NCBI RefSeq assembly: GCF_003286085.1
Contig: NW_020825324.1
Coordinates: forward strand, 1,488,001 to 1,552,000
Direction of reading: 5' to 3'
Length of the DNA: 64,000 nt
From: Drosophila persimilis
Lineage: Eukaryota > Arthropoda > Insecta > Diptera > Drosophilidae
A program made the position numbers and the translations under genes. Below the pieces are notes generated by a model, which was not told the DNA's origin, ran no database searches, and worked only from the letters and a program-made list of their open reading frames with translations. The first letter of the stretch is position 1, and every line of letters starts with the position of its first letter. Positions 9,540-22,492 of the stretch are shown here, piece after piece.

Positions 9540-12500
9540 ATGAATTCCGAGCATGGGTAGGCCTACACAACCGGCTTCAGTTACCTCTTACTCCTCTCTC
9601 TAACATCCCATTCTCTATCCCTCTGTCGCCCCAAAAACAGATTCAATCCAGCCTTCAATATGGCCACCATACGGCAGGCATTTACAGAGGCGGTTGAGAG
9701 AGGTAAGTGAAGAGAACGAGTACGAGTACGAGGACGAGGAGTGCATTCGATTAATTATCTTGATCATCCAACCTCCCACACGCACACACAGTCAGAATGC
9801 CCACGCCCACACGCCTGCGCGATCTCATCCGACAGATTCGCGCCGCCCGCACTGCGGCCGAGGAGCGTGCCGTTGTCAACAAAGAGTGCGCCTACATACG
9901 GAGCACATTCCGGGAAGAGGACTCTGTCTGGCGGTAGGTCTGCCCCTCACATATAGTATGATACATAATTGCGTACCGGCTAATAACTGCTTTCGTTGTG
10001 CACTTGCAGCTGTCGCAACATTGCCAAGCTGCTGTACATACACATGCTCGGCTATCCGGCTCACTTTGGACAACTGGAGTGCCTTAAGCTGACGGCCAGC
10101 ACGCGATTTACAGACAAGCGGATCGGTTATCTGGGGGCCATGCTGCTGCTGGATGAGCGGCAAGATGTACACCTGCTGATCACGAATTGTTTGAAGAAGT
10201 AAATCCAGAAGATCTGAAACGTTCGAAATCATTTTAATCCCCATATCTTTCAGTGATTTGAACAGCTCGACACAGTTTGTGGTCGGCCTGGCGCTGTGCA
10301 CATTGGGTGCCATTGCCTCGCCAGAGATGGCACGAGATCTGGCCAGCGAAGTGGAGCGTCTGATGAAATCCCCGAATACGTACATCCGAAAGAAGGCAAC
10401 GCTGTGCGCCTTTCGTGTGATTCGTCGGGTGCCCGAGCTGATGGAGATATTCCTGCCGGCGACGCGTTCACTGCTCAGCGAGAAGAATCATGGTGAAGTC
10501 CCCAAACCAAACATATCCCGTACCCTCAATGTTAACCATCCCCCCTCCCCTGTTTTGCAGGCATTTTGATCACTGGCGTAACGCTCATCACGGAAATGTG
10601 CGAGAACAGCTCCGACACGCTAATGCACTTCAAGAAGGTAAGCCCCAGGTGTGCCCCAGGAATAATGTGTGTCCCCGCCCGACCCAAAGCAGAGGCTACA
10701 TCTCCTAATACTACTACTACTACTAATGCTGCAGCTGCTGCTCGTGGTACCTTCCATATGACTCGTATTACGTTTTTTGTCGTATTCTTTTTCCTCTTTT
10801 GTTTTATTTATGAATTGTTTTTGTGGCGCTCGAAAATAAACACCCTAAACGGGCTGGCGTCGAATCGTTTTGTGGCCCGTCGCGCGGCCTACTAGCTGTA
10901 GTTGTATAAAGCCAAGCTCTAACCCTATATATCGCCCCTCCCCATATCTATATATCTTTATTCTTTAATTTGCAAAATTACACACACACATTCCTTTTTT
11001 CTGTTCCCGGATCTTGTGTTTTTTGAATCAAACAACCTGTATACTTACAATTTTAATGCTTGTTTGTTTTTGATCGAATACCGCGCAAACACAAAATGAA
11101 ATTTGTTGTAATTTGCTTGCCAGGATAGCGGAAATCGAGAGGTATGATCGTTTGTGCCTACTAGAAATATTCCTATATAAAACGCCTCCCTCTCTCTCTC
11201 TCTCTCTCTATGTGTCTCTCTCTTTACATACGCCTATAACTATATTTTTTCAACCAGTTTTTGTCTGTTGCCTATGTATATGTCTTGATAAATGTCGCGG
11301 TATATGTGAAACAAAAATTTAATTACGCTTGAAACGATTATCACTCATGCTTTGTACTGCTTTGTGGCTGCGATCGGACTTACGGACAGTATCGCGTGCA
11401 GGGTTTATCCGTCTGGCATTGCCATCCGTCTGTTTGAGTGTGCACCGTGGCATTGCCAAGGTGCTTTTGCGTCGGGCCCTGCCAACAGTATATTTGAACA
11501 GGGCATTGCCAAGAGTCTATTTGAGCGTGGCACATTGATGCTCGACTCGAGACGCACAAGCGAATGCTGCAAAAGAGAATCCCTGAGAAAGCCCCACCGC
11601 TGCTTTCTTTGATCGTGACTTTGGCAGTAATCCTTTCACGCACAGTCCGCGTGTTGCCAGCAGAACGTGTAATTAAAGGGGCCTTTCCATAAGGACGATT
11701 CACATTCCGAAACAAGTCATTTCTAAGCGATGAAAAGACGTATACATATGTAATAGAATTCCACTTTTTAGCAGTTTTTTTTTTTTTGTAGATCTACTAT
11801 TTTTTGTTGTTTGGTAGGAATCTCTCTCTCCCCACCAACACCTGTACCCATACCCCCCTGTACATAGAGTTTTTTTGGACCTCCGAAATGTTTGAGGTCT
11901 CTCCGTTTGGTTTGCACCTCTCTGTTTAGCCTTAAACACCCTGCAAAGACCCACGCACACACACCACACCACGCCACACCAGACACGCTCTCGCTCTTGC
12001 ACACTCTTAAAAAGACACACTAGTATGAGTACTTTCCGCATTTCCCCCGTCGAATAGCGTGTGCCGCTTTTGAACCCCAAAACTAATACGTTCTACACAA
12101 ACAGATCGTCCCGAATCTAGTGCGCATACTGAAGAATCTTATTCTGGGCGGCTATTCGCCAGAGCACGATGTGAGCGGTGTGAGTGATCCGTTCCTGCAG
12201 GTGAAGATACTGCGCTTGCTGCGCATATTGGGCCACAATGATCCGGATGCTTCGGAGGCGATGAACGATATACTGGCACAGGTGGCGACCAACACGGAGA
12301 CGAGCAAAAATGTGGGCAACACCATACTCTATGAGACAGTGCTCTCCATAATGGATATACGGTGAGGCTTGCTGCATTTAATGGACTCCAAAATACTTAT
12401 ATGTCTCTCTTTGGGCAGCTCGGAGGGTGGCCTACGTGTCCTGGCTGTGAATATACTGGGACGATTCCTACTCAATTCGGACAAGAACATACGCTATGTG

Positions 12501-14679
12501 GCACTGAATACGCTGCTCCGCACTGTCCATGCGGACACGTCGGCTGTGCAACGGCATCGCACCACCATACTGGAGTGTCTCAAGGATCCCGATGTGTCCA
12601 TTCGTCGCCGGGCAATGGAACTGTCGTTTGCCCTGATCAATGCACAAAATATACGTACAATGACCAAGGAGCTGTTGCTGTTCCTCGAGAAGGCCGATGC
12701 GGAGTTTAAGGCTCAATGCAGTTCTGGCATGATCTTGGCCGCCGAACGCTATTCGCCCAATACGCGCTGGCATTTGGACACACAGCTGAGTGTCCTGATT
12801 GCCGCTGGCAATTATGTGCGCGACGATGTGGTATCCTCTACTATACAGCTGGTGTCCAGCAGCCCTGTGTCGGAGCAGACATACATCACGAATCGTTTCT
12901 GGGAATCGCTGCAGGTGGCAAACCATTGCGAGGATAAGCAGCCATTGTTGCAGGTTGCCGTCTGGGCCATAGGCGAGTACGGGGATCTCTTCATGTATGG
13001 CTCTAATGAGGATGGTGAGTGGATATCTCGAATGATTAGCCGTAGATTATGCTGGAATTTAATTTATCAAATTGCTTTGTCTTTTTTTCAGAGTTTGAAC
13101 GTCCCTCTGAGAGCGATCTGATCGCCATGTATCATAAGTTTTTAACCTCTGCTCAAGTTTCGACCACAAGCAAGCAATATGCCCTTGTCTCCCTAGCCAA
13201 GCTAAGCACGCGTCTGCAGCAATGCGTGGAGTAAGTAGCCCTCTAACCCTCTAGCTCACAACGATCTCCTCTCTAATCCTCTGCCTGTCCTTAGGGAAGT
13301 CCAAGCTCTGATCACCTCGTTTGGCAGCCATCTCAATGTGGATCTGCAGCAGCGAGGCGTGGAATTCACACAACTCTTTGGCCACTATAAGCATCTGCGT
13401 CCGGCGCTGCTCGAAAAGATGCCGGCCATGCAGATCAGTCGCATAAGCTCGCAGAATGGCGAGAGCGGCGGCTCTTTCGATGACAACAGTCCAGATGTCA
13501 TCGAGAATGGTGTGGAGGGAGGGGGCAACGTTGGTGTCGGACATTCACTTATCGAAAGCAATATGAATATGCTGGGTGACAATACGGTACACGATGCCAT
13601 CTATCCTCCATCTACTCCATCTCTTAACCATCATATTCTCTTCTTTCAGAACATTCTGCTGGATCTATTGGGCAGCACAGATCTGTCGGCGGGCGCCAGT
13701 GATCTGGTGGCAGCCACCGATCTGTCCAATGCCGTGCATAAAAAGAACTCGCGGAATGCCAATGACATTGGCGTAGCCGTGTCCAATAACCAGGATCTGT
13801 TGGATTTACTTGACCTGGATATGACGGCGCCTGCGACTGTCACAGCGACGGCGCCAGGTGCGGGCGGTATCATGCTGGATCAACACCATACGAGTGCGGC
13901 CAACATGAATACCATGCTGGGCGGCCTGGATCTGGGTGGCTTTGGGGGTCTTGATGGCTCTGGCAGCATACCCACAAATGGCAATGATCTGGTGTCCAGC
14001 ATGCTGGGTATTGTTTCCGCCGCCGCCGCAGCACCACCAGCAGCCGTAGCAGCAGCGGATGGCAATGGCAGCAGTCTGCTGGGCGATCTTAATCCCACAG
14101 CAGCCTCCAACAATGTGACAGTGGTGCCTATATATTCTTAGTTTTTGCCGTATTTGTAATGCTAATTAATTGTTTTAATAGCCACCGCAGGGTCCCAAGC
14201 TGACGGCGCTGGACAAGAACGGTTTGTTGGTGCAACTGGTGCCGGTTACGGGCAATGATTGCATGAGGATCTACATGACGACCACAAACGGCTCAGACAA
14301 TACATTAGAGCAATATTTGCTAAAGGTACGGTCGATGCCTCCCCTTCCTCTCCCTGTCTCTTTCTCTGACTCAGTCGTTCTCTTTTTGGTTAACAGGCGG
14401 CCGTTCAAAAGAGTTTCCAGCTGCAAATGCTGACGCCCTCGGGTAACCTGCTGCCGCCGGGCGGTGTTATCACGCAGGAAATGCGCGTTGTGGCCACATC
14501 AAATGTGAGTCTCCACGGTTCTCCAAGAGCTATCTCTATAATTAAACTGTCTTTAATCTAATTTCCAGGCGGTATTGCGGATGCGTTTACGTATTCAGTA
14601 TGCGCTCGATGGCCAGCAGCTCGTGGAGCAGACGGAGGTCAGCGGCTTTCCAGAGCAGCAGCCAGGAACTGCGGAATAA
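9540..14679 (+). CDS. AP-1gamma: AP-1 clathrin adaptor complex, gamma subunit (gamma-adaptin)
   Basis: Large subunit of the AP-1 adaptor, which links clathrin to cargo at the trans-Golgi and endosomes. Exons: 9540-9556, 9641-9702, 9792-9933, 10010-10198, 10254-10492, 10561-10637, 12105-12361, 12419-13014, 13092-13230, 13295-13586, 13650-14123, 14182-14325, 14397-14504, 14569-14679; 948 residues. The adaptin trunk (about 30-620) includes [40 protein letters not shown] and [20 protein letters not shown]. The hinge carries repeated [14 protein letters not shown] acidic-leucine motifs and Ala/Gly/Asn-rich sequence. The C-terminal gamma-ear starts near residue 829 ([18 protein letters not shown]). 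Three in-frame starts exist: 9540 (MNSEHG), 9660 (MATIRQ) and 9797 (MPTPTR, the start equivalent to mammals). The 9540 start depends on a 17-nt coding exon with a moderate donor. A 63-bp hinge intron is open in frame. The stop codon lies inside an AATAAA. Confidence 0.95.
10638..12104 (+). other. Large AP-1gamma intron with degenerate ~36-bp repeats
   Basis: This 1,467-bp intron is far longer than the gene's other introns (52-90 bp). It contains a TC run at 11191-11224 and, at about 11400-11535, three to four diverged tandem units built around GGCATTGCCAA plus TATTTGAGCGTGG. The rest is low-complexity, with T-rich and CA-rich stretches. No internal gene was recognised. Confidence 0.7.
11400..11535 (+). 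repeat. Degenerate minisatellite, unit about 36 bp
   Basis: Successive units contain variants of a GCATTGCCA core followed by a TTTGAGCGT-like core. In one frame they read as repeats of RALPxVYLxxA. Units differ at many positions, so the array is old. It lies entirely inside an AP-1gamma intron. Confidence 0.6.
13587..13649 (+). other. 63-bp in-frame intron in AP-1gamma hinge (possible exitron)
   Basis: Donor GTACAC at 13587 is weak and the acceptor TTCTTTCAG ends at 13649. The intron is 63 bp, a multiple of three, starts at a codon boundary and has no stop codon. Retention would insert 21 residues (starting VHDAIYPP) into the flexible hinge without disrupting the ear. Splicing joins MLGDNT to NILLDLLG. 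Confidence 0.6.
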
Positions 14680-14680
14680 A
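14675..14680 (+). terminator. AATAAA overlapping the AP-1gamma stop codon
   Basis: The stop TAA (14677-14679) is embedded in AATAAA. If used, the 3'UTR would be only about 15-30 nt. Other candidates occur downstream, for example AATAAA near 15181. Confidence 0.4.
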
Positions 14681-16140
14681 AGAGTGTAACTTGTATTAAA
14701 GCAAAATTAGCCTAATATATCTAAAAAGAAAAGGAAAACAAACGCAAAGAAACGGAAAAACTCAAAAGAGGAGAAGGAACAGAACAGAAACAGAAGCAGC
14801 GGGAAATTATGGAAAAACGAGCAGCAATTCTAAAAGCTAGCACACACACACACACTGTGGTTGTCACACATTTATTGTAAATTAAGTTAACACACACACA
14901 AACACAATCGCAACTAGATTTCGGATTGGCGCCCAGCGTTGCCAGACTGTTTTGTCTCCAGTCCAGCGCCCAAGCAAAAACGGGCCAGCCCTTTCGTATT
15001 TGTTTGCTAATTTATTTATATATATACTGTACTACGATAGATTTCTTGTCAGATTTTAAAACACACACATTCTTTGTCCAATAACTTGTCCTATTTTCTT
15101 GTGTTTGAGCATTCTGTATCGTGTGTAATTCGTTTTTTGTGTGTGTTCAAAAGACAACTTTCAGTTTTAATTTATAAGACAATAAAAGTCAAACCTTATA
15201 AATAGCCCCCCAGAAACTAAAGTAAACAGGCGACTAAAGAGAAATTGTATTAAAAAGCATAAAACAGACATACAACAAAAAGAGCCGTATCGGAAATTGT
15301 GTAGCAAAAGGCATTTAAGGGAAAAAGCTTAGCATTTTAAATGAAATGAAAATGAGAACGAGACGCGGTATGAAATGAAAAGTATAATGGCCATTTGATA
15401 AAGAATCCATAGAAGCACTTTGTTTGTTAATTCTATTTATAATGCAATTGTGCCCCCAAATGGTTTTTTGTTGTTTTTTTTTTTGATAGAACAATGTCGA
15501 AAAGGAACAGCGGAAGATCAGGTTCTTGCAGGGAAAGAGTTTCAGCTTCAGCCCCAGCCCCAGCAGGAGCAGCGCATCCATCGAGTGGATAAGCCCTCTG
15601 ATATATATATACATTCATGTACACACACAAAACAAATATATATATATATGTATATATATATATATTGTATATTGTTATTTCCTGTGAGCACGTACTTAAA
15701 GTCGATAAAAGGCGCTGAAACGGAGAAAGGAAGGAAAGAAACCAGAAAAGCACTGTGGAAAAACTAGATACTATCTTTAATAAATATACACACAAGACAC
15801 ATAAACCTACATATATATATATATATATGTGTTTATACATATAACTGAATAGTTTGGCTGGCTGGAGGCGAGCTGAGGAATGAGAATGGGAGGGGATGGG
15901 CATGATCGGGGGCATCGGAAAGCAAAGAAAATCCATTAACTATTATTACTATTATTATTATGATTATAAATGAATTATGCAGCTGTATGAGAGAGAGAGA
16001 AATAATAATAACATTAACATATTGTACAATATATTATTATTTTTGTATTATTATCATTTTTTTATATATATATATAACACATATATAGTATATATATATA
16101 TTCAATCAACCTTTTGAGTCGAAATAAACAAAACGATTTT
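14681..16140. repeat. AP-1gamma downstream region, A-rich and (TA)n-rich
   Basis: Probable 3'UTR and flank. There are CA runs near 14841 and 14892, TA-rich microsatellites at about 15602-15666, 15810-15828 and 16060-16100, and ATT runs at 15942-15965. Open frames here are by-products of simple repeats. No gene seen. Confidence 0.6.
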
Positions 16141-18144
16141 GTTTTATCGAAGGACACGACAGCCCCCGACTATCTTCTGGTCGGTATCAACGACTGATAC
16201 TGGAAATTCAGTGAGAATTTTGCTTCGAGAATTACTCTTTGACAGATGGCGTCGGGGACACGTACAAACTAGTGATGAAGAGAATGCCCAGGTATGCAAT
16301 AACAAAATTCAGGCCGTGGGTGAACGCTGCCATTTGACGCTCAAAAGCTATGGGAAACACTTGGCTCGAAGCACCTACCTAATAAATTCTTAAGCACTTC
16401 GTACACGGGGCTGCCTGTGTGGGAAGCCAAAAGAAAGATCCAGTAAGAAAGCGCGCTAATGTTAATAAAACCTAATAAAACTATATCTTAAAAACTAAAC
16501 GCAATTAGGCAGCGATTATGACACACAGCCATCTATTAACATTTTTATATTTTGTTACTATAGAACCTTGGTTCGATTGATTGGTTTGATTCGTCATATT
16601 CCTGAGAAGCTCTTCATAACAGAGCGACTATTTTCAATAGATAAAGACACTATACCGACATGACTGTATCAACTCGTTATCAAAAAACTCCTTTAAATTA
16701 TTTAATATATTAAATATTCATAGTCAAATTGGATAGGCTCCTTACATGATCCTGCACGGCATAGGACGAATGCTGCCAGACTACTGCTGCTCTGTTTGAA
16801 GCCTCGTGTGTTTGGTGTGAAGTCATTATTATAACCAAAAGAAAGAAATCAATTTGTAGTGGCTAGGAAACGCCGTCCAGCGCTTACTCATTCTCTCTCA
16901 CATACACACTCTTCGTCGTGCAATGTGTGCGCCCTTTGGCGGAGGAGAGCCAAACTGACTGAGTATCGGGAATAAATGTAGAGTCGCGGCCGTAGCTGCG
17001 GCTCACAGCGGCACAGCGTTCGGTCGTCGCTTGGCTTTTGCCCGCTAAATGCTCTTTTCTGAGTCCGTCTGCGAGCATTTAGCGAGACTTCACTCATCTC
17101 TCGCGGTCCGTTCACGAACAAACGTTCTATGATAACTACGTTTTACTATCGTTTTTTGATACACTGAAAAAGGAACAACCAAATGAAAGAGAAAAAACAA
17201 GGCCCATAAGAGCAGAAAATACGCATCTGGTAGAATATATTAAACTGAGAATAATCTTACAATACGACACAGGATCTCTTGTCATCGGTTAGATACTCGT
17301 ATGAATATGTATGAATGCACACCCTGTGGTGTACAGAATTTTGAAGATTTGTGACTCAAATTGGCTACACTTATTGGAAGCAGCATTGTACTAAAAGTCA
17401 AGAAAGCTTTTTCTATTTTGAGTAACTATAACTGATTTTTATGCTCCTATAAAGCGTTCTTACTTGTTTCATCTTTATTTTGGGCTTCCTTTCAAGCATA
17501 ATATTCCATCGCATGCTGAATACATTCCAGTAATCGCATACAAGCGATCCGATTACTCCACGCTCTCTCTCTCTCTCTGTCTATCCTTCTGAGTAACGGC
17601 CCCCGGAAAGTAGACTATGAAAAAGGGAAAGCCATGGTCCCACGTGGCGGCTGGCGTGTAAATCACTGCCACAAGTCGCTCGGGCTGTCAGTCACTAAGT
17701 TAGACGAATAAATTCGTGGAAGTCCCACCGTCATCGTACCCTGCCGTACCCCCGACAGACGTAATCGTAATCCTAATCCTTGGCCAAATCCCCACACAGC
17801 AGCAGCAGCAGCAGCGGCGGCAGCAGCAAAATGTAACACAATGCGAATAATGGAAATCATCGCTGGATATCGGGATGTCTCACGGCTGTCAATTGCAGGA
17901 CTAGCGGGCCACAGCTGTGTCTGGGATTTTTTGGGGCCGGCGAGAGCACGAGCGCTCCCTCTTGGGCCCGCTCCCACTCTCTCATTTTGTGGGTGTATGG
18001 TAACCTTTGGTAAGGTTAAATGTGAACAGCGGAACCCGCGAATTGTGCCACGCCAAAACAGAGATGCGAAGCCCAAACAGCAGTAGCAGTTCGTCCTTGT
18101 TCTGAGCAGCTCGTTTCCTGCCCTTTGTCTCTCTCTCTCTATCT

Positions 18145-18148
<4 letters not shown>

Positions 18149-18179
<31 letters not shown>
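18149..18179. repeat. (GT)n microsatellite
   Basis: About 15 perfect GT dinucleotides following a CT-rich stretch. Confidence 0.95.
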
Positions 18180-18181
<2 letters not shown>

Positions 18182-18450
18182 GCGAGGCGGGACAACGTGT
18201 AGAGGCGCCGACGCATTGAGGGATATGGATATGGATACGCTTTTATCCTTTGCATCCAACTCGACCACGAGCACGACTACGGCCGCCTCGGCACAAGTTC
18301 GCTTCGAACGTGTTGGCTTGCAACCCGGTTCGATGACTGTCAGTGGTGCTCCTGTACCCACTCTCCCTGCTGCCCTGCATCCGGGCTTGTGTTGGCTTTG
18401 GCTATAAACAGCATAAGCATCTATGTATATCTATGCCACGGCTGCCACTT

Positions 18451-18475
18451 CCCCCCCCCCCCCCCCCCCCCCCCC
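18451..18475. repeat. Poly-C run, 25 bases
   Basis: Uninterrupted C run (G run on the minus strand). Length is as given in the sequence and may be affected by sequencing error. Confidence 0.95.
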
Positions 18476-21400
18476 ACTCAGCAGCTGCTGTCAAGGGCGT
18501 AGTGAAAATACTTGACTCGGTGCGGGGCCTGCCCCGAAGGGGTGGGCTGTTATGGAATGATTGAGATTAGTTTCCATTTCTTAATTGAAAAGTTGCTCTA
18601 ATCTTTTGATATTTGTGGAAAATTTGTTTCAATATTGATATGAATTTTGTGCTGCAAGTCGAGGCCGCCTGCCGCCTGCCGCCTGCTGCCTGCTGCTAAC
18701 CCCCGTGGCACTACGCCCCCGCATGACTGCTCTCCATGGTACGGTACATCAATCGCCCTTCGGGCGGCTGCTTCTGCTGCTGTTGCTGTTGCTGTTGCTG
18801 TGGCCTCTGCTGCTGTATTCCCTGGGCCTCCTCACTCCCACTTGCCCACTCCTCCTCTGGTTTGCGCCTCCTGGCACTCTGGGAGGAAAAAAGTAATTTT
18901 GTGCAACGATGCGACGACCCTTGGCCAAAAACGACACAAAAAACAACAACGGCAGCACCAGTGGCTACAGAAAGAACAACAAGAATAATAAGGACAAATC
19001 TACAGCGACGAAGATTAAGATACCCTAGGATATCCATAGATCCAAATGACAACGATAATGAAAGCTGGTTAATATACATATCTTCTAAAAACACACTGAT
19101 CTGATTTGTTTGAGTTATGAAATCTGCAAGAGTCACAATGTTATCTAAAATCTCTTATGTTTGAACGGTATTTTCCTCAAAAATACTGGACTGTGTCCGT
19201 GCAAAAGTTTCAGATACAAAAATGGACCTGTTTTTGATTTAATAATCTCATCAAGCAGATGTGCACACATACATATATGTACATATGCATGTGTGTGTAC
19301 TTTCTAGGATCGTAAATTCTATCATTCGCTGCAGGGCAAACATCTGTTCAAAGTCGTGATACCCTCTCTACCCTCTGTGTCTCTCGCCCTTGCTCCATCT
19401 CTCGTGCAAGGGTACTATATTGAGAATGTAATGAGAAACCTTTTATGGCACAAACACATGCTCGCTTTTCATGCTCCTCATGCCCCATGCCCCATGCCCC
19501 ACTCCCCCTTGCCCCACTCCAGCTGCCCCCCAGTTTTATGGGGGGCCAAAGTTATCTTCTCTCGTTTTGCCTTTTAGTCGTAGTCTAATTTTATTTTGTT
19601 TGTCGCTTCATCTGCTTCTTACTCTTCTTCCATCTCCTTCTCCACCTCCACCTCCAACTTCTTCGTCTGCTACATTTCCATCTCCATATTCGCGCTCTTC
19701 TTTTGTCTACTTAGAATTAATAATTTTTGTTTTCATTTTCCTCCATTTTGCTCCATCCTCTGAGCACTTCTTATTCCTTTTCTTTCTTCTCGGTTTCCAT
19801 TTCTTATTCCTTTTTTTCCTTCTCCGTTTCCACCTCTTAGTCATTTTCTTGTAATACAATATGTGTTTTTTTTGTTTTTTGTTTGTTTTTGTAGGTACTC
19901 TATATATTTTATTTTGTTTAATTTGTTCTTCTCTTTTGTTTTCTTTTGCTTTTTTTACGCTTTTTTTTTTTTGGTTGTTGTTTTTAATAATTTATATTAC
20001 AAAATAAAAATCAAAAAGCCAGGGGCATGGATGGGACTGGGACTGAGACTGGGACTGGTGGGGGGCATACGGGCTTTTTGGAATTTGGCAAATGATTTGG
20101 CAGGTGGGCGACCGAGCCTCTCACTCTCCCTCTCCCTCTCACTCTACCCCACTCTTTTCTCTTTCATTCAGCCATCTCTCTCCTTTTCGCCTCCCACCTC
20201 TCTATCTTTGTGTGTTTTTTGTGCCTTTGTGTGGGTGTGGGGGGGCGTGTCCATTGGGAGCATTGGAGCATCTTTATCGAAATAACATTGTAATTGCTTT
20301 TTGATAAATGAAGCACGCGCTGCACAACTGACAGCCAACAAAAGCAACTAAAACAAACAGAAGGGGCGGACGGTTGGCGGGGGAGGGGGATTGGTAGGAG
20401 AAGGTGGGGAAATCCCAGGGAGAGGCATAAAAAAACGAAAACAAACTTATAAGAATGCCAGCCCCCCTAAAGAAGCGATAAACGTACCAGAGATTACCCT
20501 GGCATTGAGCAAATTTCAGTTTAGTATTGGAAGACAGGATTGGAAGATCTTGATCTAGAAGATATCTCTTGGAATACCATGATTGGAAGTCACATTCTAT
20601 TAGGTGGGTGGGAGAGGCTCGGAAGGACAGAAGGTATGGAAAGGAAATCGATTCCTCGGGGTGGAAGCTGGGGGATATATAGGGTTTTGCCTCTCTCTAA
20701 AAACCCTCTTAAGTCCAACCCTTCCGATCTAATGGATCATAAATAGATTTAAAAACAGTACAGCCATGTGTATAAAGATTTTATTGAATCCTGATATTCG
20801 TATTCATTCATTATAGGGTATGTCAAGGGTCTATCTAGTTTGATTTGTTTCGTCCATCGTTTATGCCCTTGTCCCTAATGGGTATTGGGGTTATAAAAGC
20901 AAAATCGCTCGGACGTCTCACTCAAGTGAAGGCAATGCACCAATCCCATACCCCCAATCCACTCCTAATTCCCATTCTCCTCCACAACCACCACCCCACT
21001 GATCTCTTCTGGGTGCTGCAGCCAGAGAGCGGGTGCAGGGGGGCGGGCGAGGGCGGGGGCGGGGGCGCACGCACTCTCTGGGAAGACAATTTAAAATGTT
21101 GAAAAATGCTCAGCTAATTGGCAGTTGACAGCGTCGAGAGCCTGGGATTGGCTTGCCCCACAAAACCGAGAGGACAGGGTGGGACAGCAGTGGGACACTG
21201 GGATAGGGTGGGGACGAGGGCCGGTGGCAGGGGCAGACGGGTGATGGCTGTAGGGGCATATAAATTTAATTTGGTTTATAAAAAGTGCTTGAGAATGTGG
21301 AATGGGACGACGGAGAACATGGACCAACAACGAGAGCTGAAGCGGCCTGAAGTGGCCTCAGCGAACAACAGCTGAAAGGGGACGGGTGTGTGTGTGGGAT

Positions 21401-22492
21401 GGATTGATGGTTGGATGAATGCTGTTGTTGCAAGGGCCAAGTGGCAAGAGGTGGAATGGGGCCAGATTGAAGCCGGGGCTAATGGCAGCCAAGTGGCCGC
21501 CAAATCCATCAGAGGTGGACCCAAACCCCGTTCGGCCCTCAGCTAATCCCAAAAAAAAAGCCAAATTGAATTGAAAAAATATTTAAATAATTTTTGGAAC
21601 CAAAAAAAATAATACAAAAATATATAGAAACATAATGAAAGAAAAACGAAAAAGTTTTCGTAGAAATTTATGAAAGGGCACAGCAGCTGAAGGGTGAGGT
21701 GGAGAGAGCTGCCGGAAAATGAAGAAAACGAAAAAAGTTTAATCGGAAATTCTTAAGAGAATACTTTTCCGGGGCCGCGCCACTCCACTCCACTCCACTC
21801 CCATCCCATCCCCGTCAGCCTGGTCGTTCCCTCTTGCCAAGGAATTTTTCCATTTCATCTATTCAAAGAAGTTTCTCATAATCGACACGACATCCCCTGC
21901 CATTGCCCCTGACGCTGTCCTCCTGCGTTCAATCCCTTGTAGGAATCATCCCCCCTTTTTTGTCTTGAATGCATTTGCATATCCCAACTCTAATTTATAT
22001 GATAAGTGGCGGACAAAAGGGACGACTCTCGGAGAACCAGAGAGTGGGCCACAAGGGGGGGCTTGAAAATCGATGACTTAGTTTTTCTGATTATTCCAAT
22101 TTCTTCCCCAGCCCTTTTCCCCCCCACCGCCAAGGGTGTAGTATTCCCATGCCAACCCGTAGTAACAAATAAAAGTAGCCAAAAATGAGCTGCAATAACA
22201 AATCAAATTATATTTACATAATAAACAAATAAGGGATAAATTTTCCTCGGTTAGAAGGGTTTCGCGTCCTTCCATTATTCAACTGTTTTCTTCTACATTG
22301 GTATATATCTAAAAATATTATTGGCATTTCGAATTAGTCTTAAATTCTTGTGAAAAACAAAAACAAAAAAAAAAACATGGGAACCTGGAAGAGATTTCGC
22401 TCCTTGACAGAATGCATTGGTTTAACTACAATACAAACTAAGGCTAAAACTAAAAGTTGTAACTAGAAAATTAGTCGTATCTCTATGGCAAT

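Noticed and set aside
9043..9554. Minus-strand open frames over the AP-1gamma 5' region
   Set aside because: Leu-rich frame made by CAA/GCA repeats of the 5'UTR; antisense shadow.
15315..15936. Overlapping open frames near the AP-1gamma 3' end
   Set aside because: Generated by TA microsatellites (Ile-Tyr runs).
16888..17121. Arg-rich minus-strand frame near 17 kb, considered as part of an LTR or transposon
   Set aside because: No matching second LTR, primer-binding site or transposase-like sequence was seen within the window.
17663..18361. 232-codon minus-strand open frame
   Set aside because: Composed of CAC/GTG repeat-derived His/Thr runs, CAG/GCA-derived Ala runs and CT-repeat-derived Arg/Glu; no domain and no splice-supported structure.
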